The notes beneath the pieces were generated by a model. It searched no databases and was not told where the DNA came from. It worked only from the letters and a program-made list of their open reading frames with translations. Shown here piece after piece: positions 34,601-47,100 of a DNA stretch of 64,000 nucleotides. Origin of the DNA: Stentor coeruleus (Eukaryota > Ciliophora > Heterotrichea > Heterotrichida > Stentoridae). How positions within the stretch are numbered: position 1 is the stretch's first letter; every line of letters starts with the position of its first letter. The stretch is from assembly GCA_001970955.1 (NCBI GenBank), contig MPUH01000296.1, forward strand, positions 1 to 64,000. The letters run 5' to 3'. The translations under genes and the position numbers were made by a program.

Positions 34601-37600
34601 TAAGGTTAAACATATTACGGCGATTTTTGCATTTGCGGTTATTTGGACTATTGGGGCATTTTTGGATGGGAGCAAACAGGAAAGGGTAAGGAATATTTAG
34701 TTTTCAAATACTATTAGGCATTTGTTTTCACAGTCGTCATTGTTTCCTATACCTGATATGGTTTATGATTATTATTTGGATAAGAGCTGCGCGTTTCAGT
34801 CATGGAAGGATTTGATACCGAGCATTGTTTTGAGTAAAGAAATGAGTTTGGCTCAGGTGTTGATACCCACACCAATCACAGCTACTTATACTTATCTTCT
34901 TAATAAACTATACAGTCAAAATGTATCTACTTTACTAATAGGAGGATCTGGAGTTGGGAAATCTAGTCTTATTACAATGCATGTTAATGATCAATTAGCT
35001 AAACAAGAAATCGAATTAGTAAGGGCTAATTTTTCAGCAAGGACTACAAGTGAAAAAGTTCAACAGTATATTGAAGCTAAGCTTGAAAGGAAAGCTGCTG
35101 GGGTTTTTACAGGAGCTTCTAATAGGAAACTGTTGATGTTTTTAGATGATGTGAGTATGCCTGCAAAAGATGCTTATGATACCCAAGCTCCAATAGAGTT
35201 ATTAAGACAACTTATGGATACTGAAGGGTTTTATGATAGAAAAAAAGGTTTTTTTAAGAAAATTTGCAATTTCGTCTTAAATTGTGCTTCAGGGATTAGT
35301 GGGCTTCAAGATTTATCTCCTAGATTTTTAAGGCATTTCCATGTGTTTTATTTGCCTGAACCAAGCCATGCGATTATGTCAACAATTTTCAGTGCTATAC
35401 TTAATAATCATTTTGATAAAAGCTTTGCTGAATCTGTTAGAAAATCAATTACTGTGATTATTGGTGGAACTATTGAGATTTATGAAAAAGTTGTAATGAA
35501 GCTAAAACCTACTCCATCTAAGTTTCATTATAAGTACAACTTACGTGATGTTAGCAAAGTTATTCAGGGTTCAACATTTTCTACCCCAGCCACAATCCCT
35601 AACGTCGATAAACTAACTAAACTCTGGCTTCACGAATGCTGCCGAGTATTCTACGACCGTCTTACAACATCTCAAGACCGTCTCTGGTTCTATACCAACC
35701 TCACATCCACAGGTTTCAAACACTTTAAAGTAAATTTCCTACAAGATGACTGGCTCGAAGCTCATCCTCTAATTTTTTCTAATCTTTACACAATAGACAA
35801 TTTAAACCCATCTTACGAAGAAATTATCGACAAACGAAGGATAAAAAAACTTATCGAAGACCGTCTTGAAGATTTCAACAGTAAAAACAAGCAAAAAATG
35901 AATTTAGAAATATTTGATGAAGCTTTATCCCATATACTTCACATCTCCCGTGGTATTTTCCCTGCAAGAGGTCATATGATGCTTATCGGTGTTGGTGGTT
36001 CAGGTAAACAAAGCTTAGCTATGCTAGGTTCCTTCTTACTTTCTTATATAATCTATACAATCCAACTTATAAAAAATTACAATATCGACAACTTTCATGA
36101 CGATCTCAAAAAAATGATGGAAATTTCAGCTGTAAACAATAAAAACCTTGCATTTGTTTTCTCAGATCAACATATGATCCATGATAGTTTTCTAGAAGAC
36201 ATAAACGCTCTAATAAATTCAGGTGAAGTTACCGACCTTTTTACAGATGAAGAAATGGAAACTATAATCAATAATCTAAGACCTGATGTTGTAGACAAAT
36301 TAAAACTTGCAGATACAAAAGAAAATATATATAATGAGTTTTTAAATAGAGTCAAAGATAATTTACATGTTATACTATGTACATCACCTGTTGGAAATGT
36401 ATTAAGAAATCGTTGTAGAATGTTCCCAGCATTAGTAAATTGTAGTACTTTAGATTGGTTTGAAAACTGGCCTGAACAAGCTTTATTATCTGTAGCTTCA
36501 GCTAAACTTACTGATTTTTCTTCATCAATATGTAAAACTTTAAGTTCTTTAGCAAGTTCAATGCATTTATCATCAGAAACAACAAGTAGTAAATTCGCTG
36601 AAGAGATGCGTAGAGTTGCTTATGTGACCCCAAAAATTTTCTTTGATTTTCTTGAACTTTTTTCATTACTTGTAAGGAAAAGTAACACAAACATACTTGG
36701 GAGGAAGAAAAAACTTAGTAATGGTTTAGAGAAATTACATGAAACAAGGAAAATAATCGCAGAAAGTCAGATTGAATTACAGCAAATGATCCCTGATTTA
36801 GAGTCTGAAAAGAAAAAAGCTGAGAATTATTATATTGAAGTGCAAAAAGAGACAAAATCAGCTGTAGAGCTTCAGGAAACAGTTGAAAAAGAAACAGAAT
36901 TCATTGAAATCCAAGCACAAGAATGTAAAGTCCGAGCTGATGATGCAGAAAAAGATTTAGCAGAAGCAATGCCTATACTTGAAGCTGCAATAAAAGCAGT
37001 ACAAGCATTAGAAAAAAACAAAAAAGATATTATTGAATTTAAAAAATACCTAAAACCTCCTGAAGCTGTTAAAATGGTCATGGAAGCTGTTTGTATTCTT
37101 CTTAATGAAAGAAGTGATTGGACTAATGCTATAAGCGTCTTAGGTCAAATGGACTTTTTACAACGGTTGATTAATTATCAAAGAGAATCAGTTACGAATA
37201 ATATATTCAAAAAACTAAGGGCAATTGTATCAAGGCCAGAATTTCAACCTGAAACAGTTGCCCAAAGTTCAGAAGCAGCAAGAAGTTTATGTATATGGTG
37301 TATTGCTATGTATAAATTCACAGAAGCATATCAATTAGTAAAACCAAAAAGGGAAAAAGTTTCAGCAATGCAAATTAAACTTAAAAGTGATATGGAAAAA
37401 CTACAAAGCAAACAAGATGAACTTAGAGCTGTAGAAGATAAAGTTAGATTATTAAAAGATGAGTGTGCATTGACTGAAGCTAAAGTGGCAAGTTTGGAGA
37501 AAAAAATAAAAATTACTATGGATAGGGTTAAAAGGGCTGAACTTTTATTAGAACTACTTGCTGAAGAAGGGGTTAAATGGAGAGAAACTTTAGATAAACT

Positions 37601-40600
37601 TGAAGATTCGCTTAAGTATATAGAAGGAGAAGCTATGATAAACGCAGGGTGTATTTGTTATATGGGTGTATATAGTGATTTATATAGAGAAGGGCTGAGG
37701 AATATGTGGTATGATATGGTTAAAAACTTAAATGTTTTGATTTCTGAAGATTACTCAATCATAAACTCATTAGGAAAACCTATACAAATACGGGCTTGGC
37801 AAATAGCTGGTCTACCAAAAGACTCACTTTCTATAGAAAATAGTATAATAGTTGTCAATTCAATCAAATGGGCTATGATTATTGACCCACAAGAACAAGC
37901 TAGAAGGTGGCTTAAAAACACAGAAAAAACCAATAATCTAATAACAGCTAAAGCTTCAAAAACTGGGACAAAAGAAGCTAAAGACCTTATCAGAGCTCTT
38001 GAAGCTGGATTATCACAAGGAAAACCTGTACTTCTTGAAGATGTAGGGGAAAGTATAGACTCTTCATTACAAAATGTTATATGTAGGAAATTCTATAAAA
38101 AAGATGATGGAAGGGTTATGATAAAACTAGCCGATTTAGAAATCTCATTTGATGACAATTTCAGATTGTTTCTTATATGTAAATATTCAAACCCTAATTT
38201 TCTTCCTGATATTTTTGGCAATTTAAATGTTATTAATTTTACTGTTACAAGTATTGGCCTTGAAGATCAATTATTAGTTGAAGTTGTTAGATTAGAAAAT
38301 CCTAAATTAGAAAAAGAAAGGGATGATATTGTTGTGAGTATGGCTTATGATCAAAAAACTTTAGAAGATTTACAGAATTCGATTTTAGATATGATTGCTG
38401 ATAGTCAAGGGTATATTTTAGATAATCTTGCATTGATAGCTGCATTACAAAAAAGTAAAAGTACATCAAAAGATATTACAAGAAGAGTTGCGGCAACTGC
38501 ACAGGTGGAAAAAAGTGTTAATGCATCAAGGGATACTTTTAGAAATATAGCTGTTAGAGGGACTGTGCTATATTTTGTCATAGCTTCAATCCCTGGGATA
38601 AACCCTATGTATCAGTATTCATTAGCTTTTTATACAAAACTTTATTGTAATGCTATACAAAACACTACTGAAACTAAAGATAGGGTGCAGGTAATAATCT
38701 CAAATATCACAAAAACTATCTATAACGTGATCTGTCGTGGGTTATTTGAAAAAGATAAAAAACTCTTAGCTTTCCTTTTTGCTGCAGCAATAGAACGTAA
38801 TGCTAACTCCATTTCAACTGAAGCTTGGAATTATTTCATTCGAGGTGGAGGTTTACTCAACAAAAAAAACCCAAAAAAGAACCCATTACAAGGGAAACTA
38901 ACAGAAATCCAATGGGATCTAATCTGTAAACTAGATAAACTCCTACCTTTTGATGGACTTTCTGACGATATAACCTTCAACAAACCTCAATGGTCAGATT
39001 ATATTTTTGGTAACATTCTTCAATCTGAAATCCCAAACAAATACAATCTTATCGACACATTTTCTCGAATACTTCTAATAAAAGTCTTTCGTCCTGAAAA
39101 AGTTATGTATACAATAGACGAATATGCTAAGAAAATCCTAGGAAGTTATTTTGCCCAAGCGCCAATTTCTAATATTGAAGAACTTTTTGATGAAAGTGAT
39201 AAAAAAACCCCAATAGTTTTTATATTATCTCAAGGAACTGATCCAGTAGAAAACATAATGAAAATAACAAAAGAAAGGGGTATGGGAGATAAGTTTTTAA
39301 CTATATCTTTAGGACAAGGTCAAGGGAATAAAGCTCAAGATGCATTTGAAAAATCAAAATCAGGAGGTTTTTGGCTTTTATTACAAAACTGTCATCTTTC
39401 TAAATCCTGGCTACCAACATTAGAGACACTTATTGATAATTTACAAGATGATACTGGAGGACATAGAGATTTTAGAGTGATATTAACATCAATGCCTTCT
39501 AGTTATTTCCCTGTATCAATACTTCAAAATAGTTTGAAAATAACAACTGAAGCACCTTCTGGGCTTAAAAGCAATTTAATGAGAGTTTATTCAGAAGTTG
39601 CAAGTGGAGGGTTTGGGGATATGGCCAGACCAGAAGTATGGAAGAAAATGGTATTTGCTGTATCATTTTTCCATGCTTTAGTCATGGAAAGAAGGAAATA
39701 TGGACCATTGGGATTTAATATAAGATATGAATTTAATGAGTCAGATTTTTATACATCGATAAAACTTATGAAATTACTTGTTGAAGAAAATGAAGATATT
39801 CCTTGGGAAGGGATACAATATATTATTGGGAATATCAATTATGGAGGAAGGGTTACTGATAATAATGATAGGGTTTGTTTGATGGCTACATTTAATAAAT
39901 GTTGTAATTCTGATATGTTAGAAGAAAACTATAATTATACTGAAAATGAAGTTTATAAAATCCCAAACACTCAAGATTATCTTGAATATATAGGAAACCT
40001 TCCAAATAATGACCCCCCTGAAATATTTGGTTTAAACATAAACGCCCAAATAACTTTAGAAACACAGACAAGTGAATCAATAATCCAATGTCTTATTCAA
40101 ACCCAACCAAAAGCTATATCTTCAGAAGCATCGAATTCAGACAAAACTATTCATGCAATGTGTAAAAGTATTTCAATATCTTTACCTGAAACTATGGATT
40201 TTAAAGCAGCACATTCTGATTTGCTAGTCCAAGATCAAAATGGGTTAATTCCATCTTTAAGCACGTTTTTATTCCAGGAAATAGAAAAATTCAATAAACT
40301 TCTTGAGACAATGAGAAAAACTTTAAAAGAACTAAGAAATGCTATAAAAGGGAAAAATATTATGACTGATGACCTTTTTTCAATGTATAACTGCCTTTTA
40401 TGCTCTACTGTTCCTGATATATGGGCTAAAGTTGCATACCCTTCACTTAAACCTTTAGCATCTTGGATTACTGATTTAGCTGCAAGAGTAAAATTTATTT
40501 TTGATTGGCTTAAATATGGTAATCAAAACTGTTTCTGGCTTTCTGGTTTTTTTTTCCCACAGTCTTTTTTAACAGCAGTCTTACAAACTCATTCTAGAAA

Positions 40601-40994
40601 ATACTCTTTACCTATTGATTGTTTAGTTTTTACTTTTGAAGTCACTCCATTTATGTTTAGTGAATTTAAAAAAACTGTAAATGATGGGGTGTTTATTTAT
40701 GGATTGTATTTAGAAGGTGCTAGATGGGATTCTGAAGAAATGATATTGATTGATGCTCAAGAGAAGGAAATTTATTTTACTATGCCAGTTATACAATTTT
40801 TACCTACGCATAATTATGTGGCTAAAGAAGGGGATTATTTATGTCCTGTGTATAAAACTGGTAAAAGAGCGGGGATACTTAGTAGTACTGGGCTTAGTAC
40901 TAATTTTGTTGTTTATGTTGATTTACCTTCTGAGGAAATACCTGATAAATGGACTTTGCTTGGCACTGCGCTACTTTGTCAGATAAACATTTAA
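28602..40994 (+). CDS. Axonemal dynein heavy chain, single-headed inner-arm group, two exons
   Basis: 4125 aa after removing one 15-nt intron (exons 28602..34685 and 34701..40994). The motor carries four intact P-loops: AAA1 GPAGTGKT at about 1516, AAA2 GPAMSGKT at about 1797, AAA3 GGSGVGKS at about 2109 and AAA4 GVGGSGKQ at about 2458. AAA1 also has the DEFNRI box and the FVTMNPGYAGRTELPDNLK signature. A long coiled coil flanking the microtubule-binding tip lies at about 2680-3000, and AAA5/6 and the C-terminal cap (FWLSGFFFPQSFLTAVLQ) follow. The length and C-terminal end fit the DNAH3/6/7/12 group rather than outer-arm chains, but I do not assign the isotype. The first 120 residues are Ser/Thr/Arg-rich and look disordered. 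A second ATG 11 codons in (MKRNQSA) is an alternative start. Confidence 0.95.
34686..34700 (+). other. 15-nt intron (dynein heavy chain)
   Basis: GTAAGGAATATTTAG, phase 0. It is the only intron needed in this 12.4-kb gene. It joins SKQER to FSNTIRHLFS, a conserved stretch between AAA2 and AAA3. Confidence 0.95.
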
Positions 40995-41468
40995 GTTAGA
41001 TTTTTTGATTTAAGTTTTATAGGTTTTTTTAGATTTTAGAGGTTGGGCTTATGTGGATGGAGGCTTAATTGCTTTATTAAAAAATTTGTTTATTTGGATA
41101 TTTGCGGAGGCTGTTGCAGGAAGATGGATTTGAAATGATAAATTGCAATATAAAATTAGATTCAAATAAGAGATAAACGAAATATTATAATAAACAAAAT
41201 GACGAAAAATAACTAGAAACTATTGAGCAATATTATAAAAGCTATACATCTATTTCAAAAAAAATTCATCCTTTTTAACTTTTTTTCCATACAAAAATAA
41301 AACTTACTAAATCAACTTTTTCCAACCTACTCAAAGCATATTTCCAAATTTCCCAATACAATTCTCTCTATTATATAATTTCATACCCTATCATATAATC
41401 AAAATACAATATTTTCATCAGTATCTGCTAAATCAAAAAACCCAAATTTATTATTACATAAAATCATA
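40995..41468. other. Convergent intergenic region
   Basis: G-rich on the plus strand just after the dynein stop, C-rich before the end of the minus-strand ankyrin gene. No gene seen. Confidence 0.6.
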
Positions 41469-41951
41469 TTACAAATAATCACAAACTAGTATCCTAATTA
41501 TACTAACCGGAAGTTCTTTTTTACTAAAGCTATACATGAAAATGAAAGCTTTACGTCTTTGCCAATTCATTTCTTTTTGTATCAAAATTTTACCTTCATC
41601 TCTTGCTAGATCTACTGGGAATTTGTTTTGTTCATCTTTTGAGAATAAATTCGCAAGTTTATTCTCAAGAACGTATTTTATACATTCAATATTGTTAGAA
41701 AAAGCTGTAAGATGCAAAAGATTTCTTCGAAATGGTCCATAACTTTCTTTATAGTAATCTTTTTTTGTGTTTTCAACATGATACTTTAGAATATAAAGGA
41801 TACCTTCTTGAGCAGCAACCATAATTGAACATAAAGCTTGAAAGTTTGATATTGGATTTCCAATACATTCAGGGTGGTATCTACATACACTACCATTTGG
41901 TCTTAAGCTTTTTACAGGCATGTATTCTAATATTGTCCTTCTACGCTTCAT
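41469..41951 (-). CDS. Small ankyrin-repeat protein
   Basis: 160 aa. Two to three ankyrin-like units are visible at about residues 35-125: ALCSIMVAAQEGILYILKYH, RRNLLHLTAFSNNIECIKYV and the DEQNKFPVDLARDEG turn. The N-terminus is basic and has a CRYHPEC motif that might bind metal. The C-terminus ends in a hydrophobic stretch (SIIRILVCDYL). There is no further domain, so it probably works as a small binding protein. No orthologue recognised. ATG at 41951. Confidence 0.65.
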   Translation of the reverse strand: MKRRRTILEYMPVKSLRPNGSVCRYHPECIGNPISNFQALCSIMVAAQEGILYILKYHVENTKKDYYKESYGPFRRNLLHLTAFSNNIECIKYVLENKLANLFSKDEQNKFPVDLARDEGKILIQKEMNWQRRKAFIFMYSFSKKELPVSIIRILVCDYL

Positions 41952-42579
41952 ATTTTTCTAATGCCACTTACAATGTTTTGAATTGATTTAAGGGATTATT
42001 TGATGGGAAAGTTTTTATGATTTAAGAAAAGGGTTTTTATATGGAAATTAGTTTTTGGTTGAGTTTGGAATTCCTAATTAGCTATTTATTATTAGTGTGT
42101 TCAAAGTTAACTTGAGTTATAAAAGGAATATATATTATCTATTAATTTTTATGATTTTACTATATTCTAATTGCAGTTATTGTAAAAATAGTCTTTTGAA
42201 TATTAAAATGTATAGTTATAAAAATAAATATATTATTCTATTTCAGCATCTAAAGTAAACAAGTATCAAATATAAATAATCTATTTATTGCAGTCTTTAT
42301 AATCATAAAATTATTTTTATCAATCTTGAAGTATTAACTTAATCTTAATATAATATATTCACTTCTATTTTGCAATCATACTTAAAACTAGACAAAAAAT
42401 CGCATCTATGCTTTATGATGATTTATTAGAACAATTATGCTTAAATTTCTGACCTTTATCAACTTAACAGAATATATTTCGTCAAAAAAATGTAAAAATG
42501 AAAAAATATGTAAAAAGTCAATCAAATATTGTTTTGTTATATTATTCATCATATCCTTAGTAATATGCATATTAATGTA
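41952..42579. other. Intergenic region, nothing recognised
   Basis: AT-rich with a G-rich left end (5' flank of the ankyrin gene). A plus-strand frame at 42437..42676 overlaps the next gene and is not supported. Confidence 0.55.
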
Positions 42580-43089
42580 TTACTTTCCAAAGCTAAAATC
42601 TCCTTCTTTATTTTCTTCAACAATAATATCATGTATTTCAGAGCTATTATCATCTTTAATCTCAGGATTTCCATAACTCTTTATAATCTCTCTGTCAGTA
42701 TTGCTCATAGCAATATTTGTCATCATCGTGTTATCAAGTATATTCACTTCTATATTAGGATTAATTTCTTCTTCTAAACTCTGTATACTCATAGGTCTAG
42801 GGCTACTGACACGCGTCCAATTATCACTATCCTGATCAGAAAATGACATTGATCGTTTTCTTCTATATGCTAAATAAATACAACTAAATAGTCTTTACAT
42901 AGCACAAAATAAAATAACACATCCTATAGGAATAACTATAAGTATGATTATTTGCGAATCACTTGGTTGGCTAGAACTGCGTGAGCAGGAAGTATTATTA
43001 CCTATAGTTTCATCAGAGCAAGAATATTCTCTATTATTTGAAGTAAAACACTTAGTGCAATTTAAGGATGAGTCTTCTGATGAGGTCAT
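42580..43089 (-). CDS. Single-pass membrane protein with Cys-rich ectodomain, two exons
   Basis: 164 aa after removing a 15-nt intron (exons 43089..42899 and 42883..42580). Residues 1-45 are Ser-rich with four Cys (LNCTKCFTSNNREYSCSD, TSCSRSSSQPS) and two or three N-glycosylation sites. A hydrophobic helix follows (about 46-70, IIILIVIPIGCVILF then CAICIYLAY), then a basic stop-transfer RRKR and a polar, acidic tail of 90 residues. There is no cleavable signal peptide, so it would have to insert as a type III protein (N-terminus outside). The intron interrupts the membrane helix, which supports the joined model. Function unknown; a small surface receptor or adaptor is possible. Confidence 0.65.
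42884..42898 (-). other. 15-nt intron (single-pass membrane protein)
   Basis: GTAAAGACTATTTAG, phase 2, inside the codons for the membrane helix. Confidence 0.85.
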
Positions 43090-44118
43090 TTTATATCTAG
43101 CTATTTTAGCATAAATCTATGAGAATAATTAAATAATATTATACACATGCGAATTCTCTTATTATATAATTCTACTCGCTTTGGTAGTAATATAATTAAT
43201 CATTCTCAGAAAATATTTTATTCCATTAGTTTTAGCATTTTTAGTCAGTAATACCAAAATTATTTTTAGGTTTTATAATTATAATCAAGTATCAAAAAGG
43301 AAAAACCTTGCAGTCTTTAATCTTTCTATAAGTAATCTATTATTTTAAGATTCTTCTGTATCAAAATTCAAAAAATATAAAATTTTATGAATAGAATTAA
43401 TAGATTTTTGTACAGGTTTCTTAGTGAATTTACCCTTAGGAAGTCTTTATCCCTTCGAAACTATTAATAATTTTGTTTTTATGATTTTTATTAAGCTATA
43501 GCACCTTCTAACCTTTTAAACCTGTTCTTTACAATTAGTAAACACGATAATCATCGAATAGATATTTAGAATTATAACTTTACTATTATTACAATCTTAA
43601 AGAACTATTTCTACTACTTATTTGAGTTTTATATATACTATATTCTTTCTAAGCTTTATAAACTAAAGTGCTATATCACTTAAATCTATTTAGTTAATCT
43701 TTTCCTATAAGCAACAAAGAATATGATTATAAAAATAACTTTGACTTTAATTTTACAAACCTCATACAATTTTATAACATCAGCCTGCAGAATTTTTATT
43801 GAGCCGAGGCATTATTAAAACGATATGGCTGAGCTTTTTTTTATTATACCCCATGCCGAAATTTGTATTACCTTAGTAAAATTCAAAAGTTTTTTGATAT
43901 AATATATTTATTATATCTAACAAAGTAAAAATTACATCAAATTCAATAATCATAACTTGCAACTTTAGCTATTAATCATATATTTTAAAAGTATTCAAGA
44001 CATACAAAAGCTAAAATTATTTATTTTTATGTAATAATTTAACAATCTAATATAAAACATAAAATTATATACTAATAATACATACATTCAAATTTCAATT
44101 TTAAACTATTTTTCAATT
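43090..44118. other. Intergenic region, nothing recognised
   Basis: About 1 kb of AT-rich DNA between two minus-strand genes. A slightly GC-richer patch near 43790-43870 (GAGCCGAGGCAT ... ATGGCTGAGC, then a T run) stands out, but I could not fold or name it. Confidence 0.5.
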
Positions 44119-47100
44119 TTATTCTTCACTGATAATTTTTCTATACACAAAATAGCTTTTACATGCAGGATTTTTTCCAATCTCTTTATTAAAAGAAAAT
44201 TCATATTCTTCACCAATAACACCTTCAAGTATATTTTTACAACTTTCACTAACATTAATTTCCCCTGACTTCCCATTGCTTTCCATCTTATTAGCAATCA
44301 ACACATCAGTTCCCCATATATCATACCTTACTACTTTATTCCCAATAACCCCTGCTATAATATCCCCTGTATGAATACCAATTCTCATCGCCAATTGCAT
44401 ATTATAATTTTGATTTTCTTTAAATATAATATCAATCATATTTTGGGCCATATGAAAAACATTTAAACATTCAGTAACAGGGTCTCTTTGACCAGATAAA
44501 TACCCCATAGCGACATAACAATCACCTATAGTATGAACTTTATAAACATTAAGTTCTACACATTTTTTATCGAATTCAGTAAAAAGATTAGAAAGCATCT
44601 GGACAACTTCTTTAGGATTTTTACCTGAACTCCAAGCTGTAAAACCAACTATGTCTGCATAAAGAATAGTTATATCCATAAGTTTTTCAGTTATTGGAAT
44701 ACCTTCACTTAGACTATGTACAACATGAGCAGGCATCATTTGAACTAATAAATGTTCAGTTTCTCTTATTTCTTTATTTGCTTGTACTTGTAGATTATAA
44801 CTTTTAAGATGTTTTTTTTCACTTCGGTATAAGGAAAATAGATTTATAACAGAAAAAAATATAAGTAAAAAGAACTCGGAAATGAAGAAATATGAACTGA
44901 TTCCAAGTGCAAGGAACCATGCAAAAAGCAAAGTTATATTAAGAGTAGTCATTACTAGGATCCTTGAACTAATCATGTGATTTAGAAACAAAATGATATA
45001 ACAAAGTTCTAATGTAGAAATTGTTCCTGGCCATGTGCTAATTGATAATATCGAGTTTGTGAGCATTAGGACTATTATGAGTATAAGTAAAAATTGGTGT
45101 AAATATTTTGTGTACAGTTTGGAGTGTAAAAATAATAAGGGAATTTGTATACAGATTATACATGATTTTAGTATTATCCCATAGATTGGAGTTTTATAGA
45201 TTGTATAACTGCAGATTTCTATAACTAGTAGCCCTATTTGCAAAACACAATTAATTGCCAACCCTCCAAACAAACTCCAATATTTCGATTCCAGCTTACT
45301 AATCCTATATTCTTTTTCCCTTTTCGTCTCTGTAAACCCAAGCCACCAAACACTTTTTATAATCTCTGTATCTTCCCTTTGTAACACACTCTGCCTCCAA
45401 TTCATAATTTTATAAGTCCTCCCCCCAACACCCAATAAACTGACTTCTTTTTTCTGTTCAACAAAAACCCCTTCTTTAACAAGAAATGTTTCCATTTCGC
45501 CTTTTCCTTTAGCGAAAATCTTATTAGCCGTTAATTCAATTCCATCTTTATTTTCTAAAGCATCATATGTACTTCTAGAGATTTGTATAGAATTTGATGT
45601 TTCTAAAGTTGAACACATGCGAGATGCTGTATTTACAGTATCTCCTACAAGAGAAAATTGTGGCTTATGAAAACCTACAACACCTGCTGTTACTTGTCCT
45701 GTATTGATACCGATTTTAACTGAAAGTTTTCCAGTTTTTAAATTGATTTTTTTACTTTCTCTTATCATGTCTAAAGCTAAATCTATAGCTAAACGTATAC
45801 AAGGAGAGTCTCCAAATACTTGTTTATTTAGTCCAGAACAAGCCATATATGTTTTTCCTACTGTTTCAATTTTAGTAATTCCATAGTTTTCACAGAGTTC
45901 ATCAAAGATTGAGAAGACAGAGTCGAGTAGAGCGGAAAACTCGTTTGGTTGATACTCATTACAAAGTTGTTCGAAATTACAAATATCACAGAAGAGAACT
46001 GTAACTTCTCCTTGATCATCAGCAATATACCTAACCCCAGCTTTAACTCTATCAATAACTAATTCAGGTAATAATATTTCTAATATGCTCAAACTTTTTT
46101 CAACTTGTTTTTTAATGTATATTGTAAGTTTAAAAACATTTCTATAATACTTTTCAAGCATATACCCAAAAATACTAGTAAATAAAGTTAGTGATACAAG
46201 TACAAAAATGCTGTATATTATGCATAAAATAGACATAGATGCATTTTTAAAATATAAACTCAATGTTATAATACTGAAAATAAGAGATAAAGTATTAACA
46301 TAAGTCAAATAAACCCAATCTACATTAAATAAAATATAAGTAACAGCAGGAATCATAACTGAAGCTATAACACTGAATTCATTTCCTGTAATTTCAGCTA
46401 TAAATTTAGCTATTGCTGTAGTCAAAGATAATAACACTGTGTATCTGATATAATGCCTTTTATAATTTGTTAAAAAAGTTGTTAAAAACAATAAGAAAAA
46501 TAGTCCAGCACATGAAAAACGTATTATCGTTTCTATTTTCGAATCACCTAAAAATAAGTTTAGAATTGCCCAAAAGAGGATTATTATAGATACAGTAATT
46601 ATAGAAACTTGAATTACCCCAAGACTTTCTTGGATATAGGTTTGTTTATAGTAATCTTCAGTATGTTTTTCTTTGAATTTCATTGTAAAATAGTGCATTT
46701 TTACTGAGTTAGAATCAGAAGTCCCATATTGAGTTGATGTATAAACTTCACTAAAGTTATTATATGGAAATCTGTTATTAAAAACTGGTTCTATTCTTGA
46801 AATAATAAAATATACCATAGAAGGTAAGGATACACAAACCAGTACACCAAATGTTACTTGTATCATCCAAACACCTGAATTGACTGTATTTCCTTTATCA
46901 TATATAGCCATTATAGTAGCCAAAATTGCAATAGTTAATAATCCAAGATAATAACTTCTGTTTTCAAGAAAGCATAAGAAAATAATACTTCCTGTCAAAA
47001 TAACAAAATCCATCATAGCCATAGTTTCCCAATCAATAACTCTTCCATTTTCTAATATCATACTATAACCAGTTATCAAACCAAAGACAATCACACAACC

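Noticed and set aside
34686-34700. Two separate dynein genes in tandem
   Set aside because: The break falls within the conserved AAA2-AAA3 region, and one 15-nt intron joins the parts exactly in frame.
42437-42676. 79-codon plus-strand frame with a hydrophobic stretch
   Set aside because: Overlaps the better supported, intron-containing membrane-protein gene on the other strand.
43790-43870. GC-richer patch with inverted motifs and a T run, perhaps a small RNA gene
   Set aside because: No tRNA A/B boxes, no U6 or other known RNA pattern, and pairing is weak by eye.
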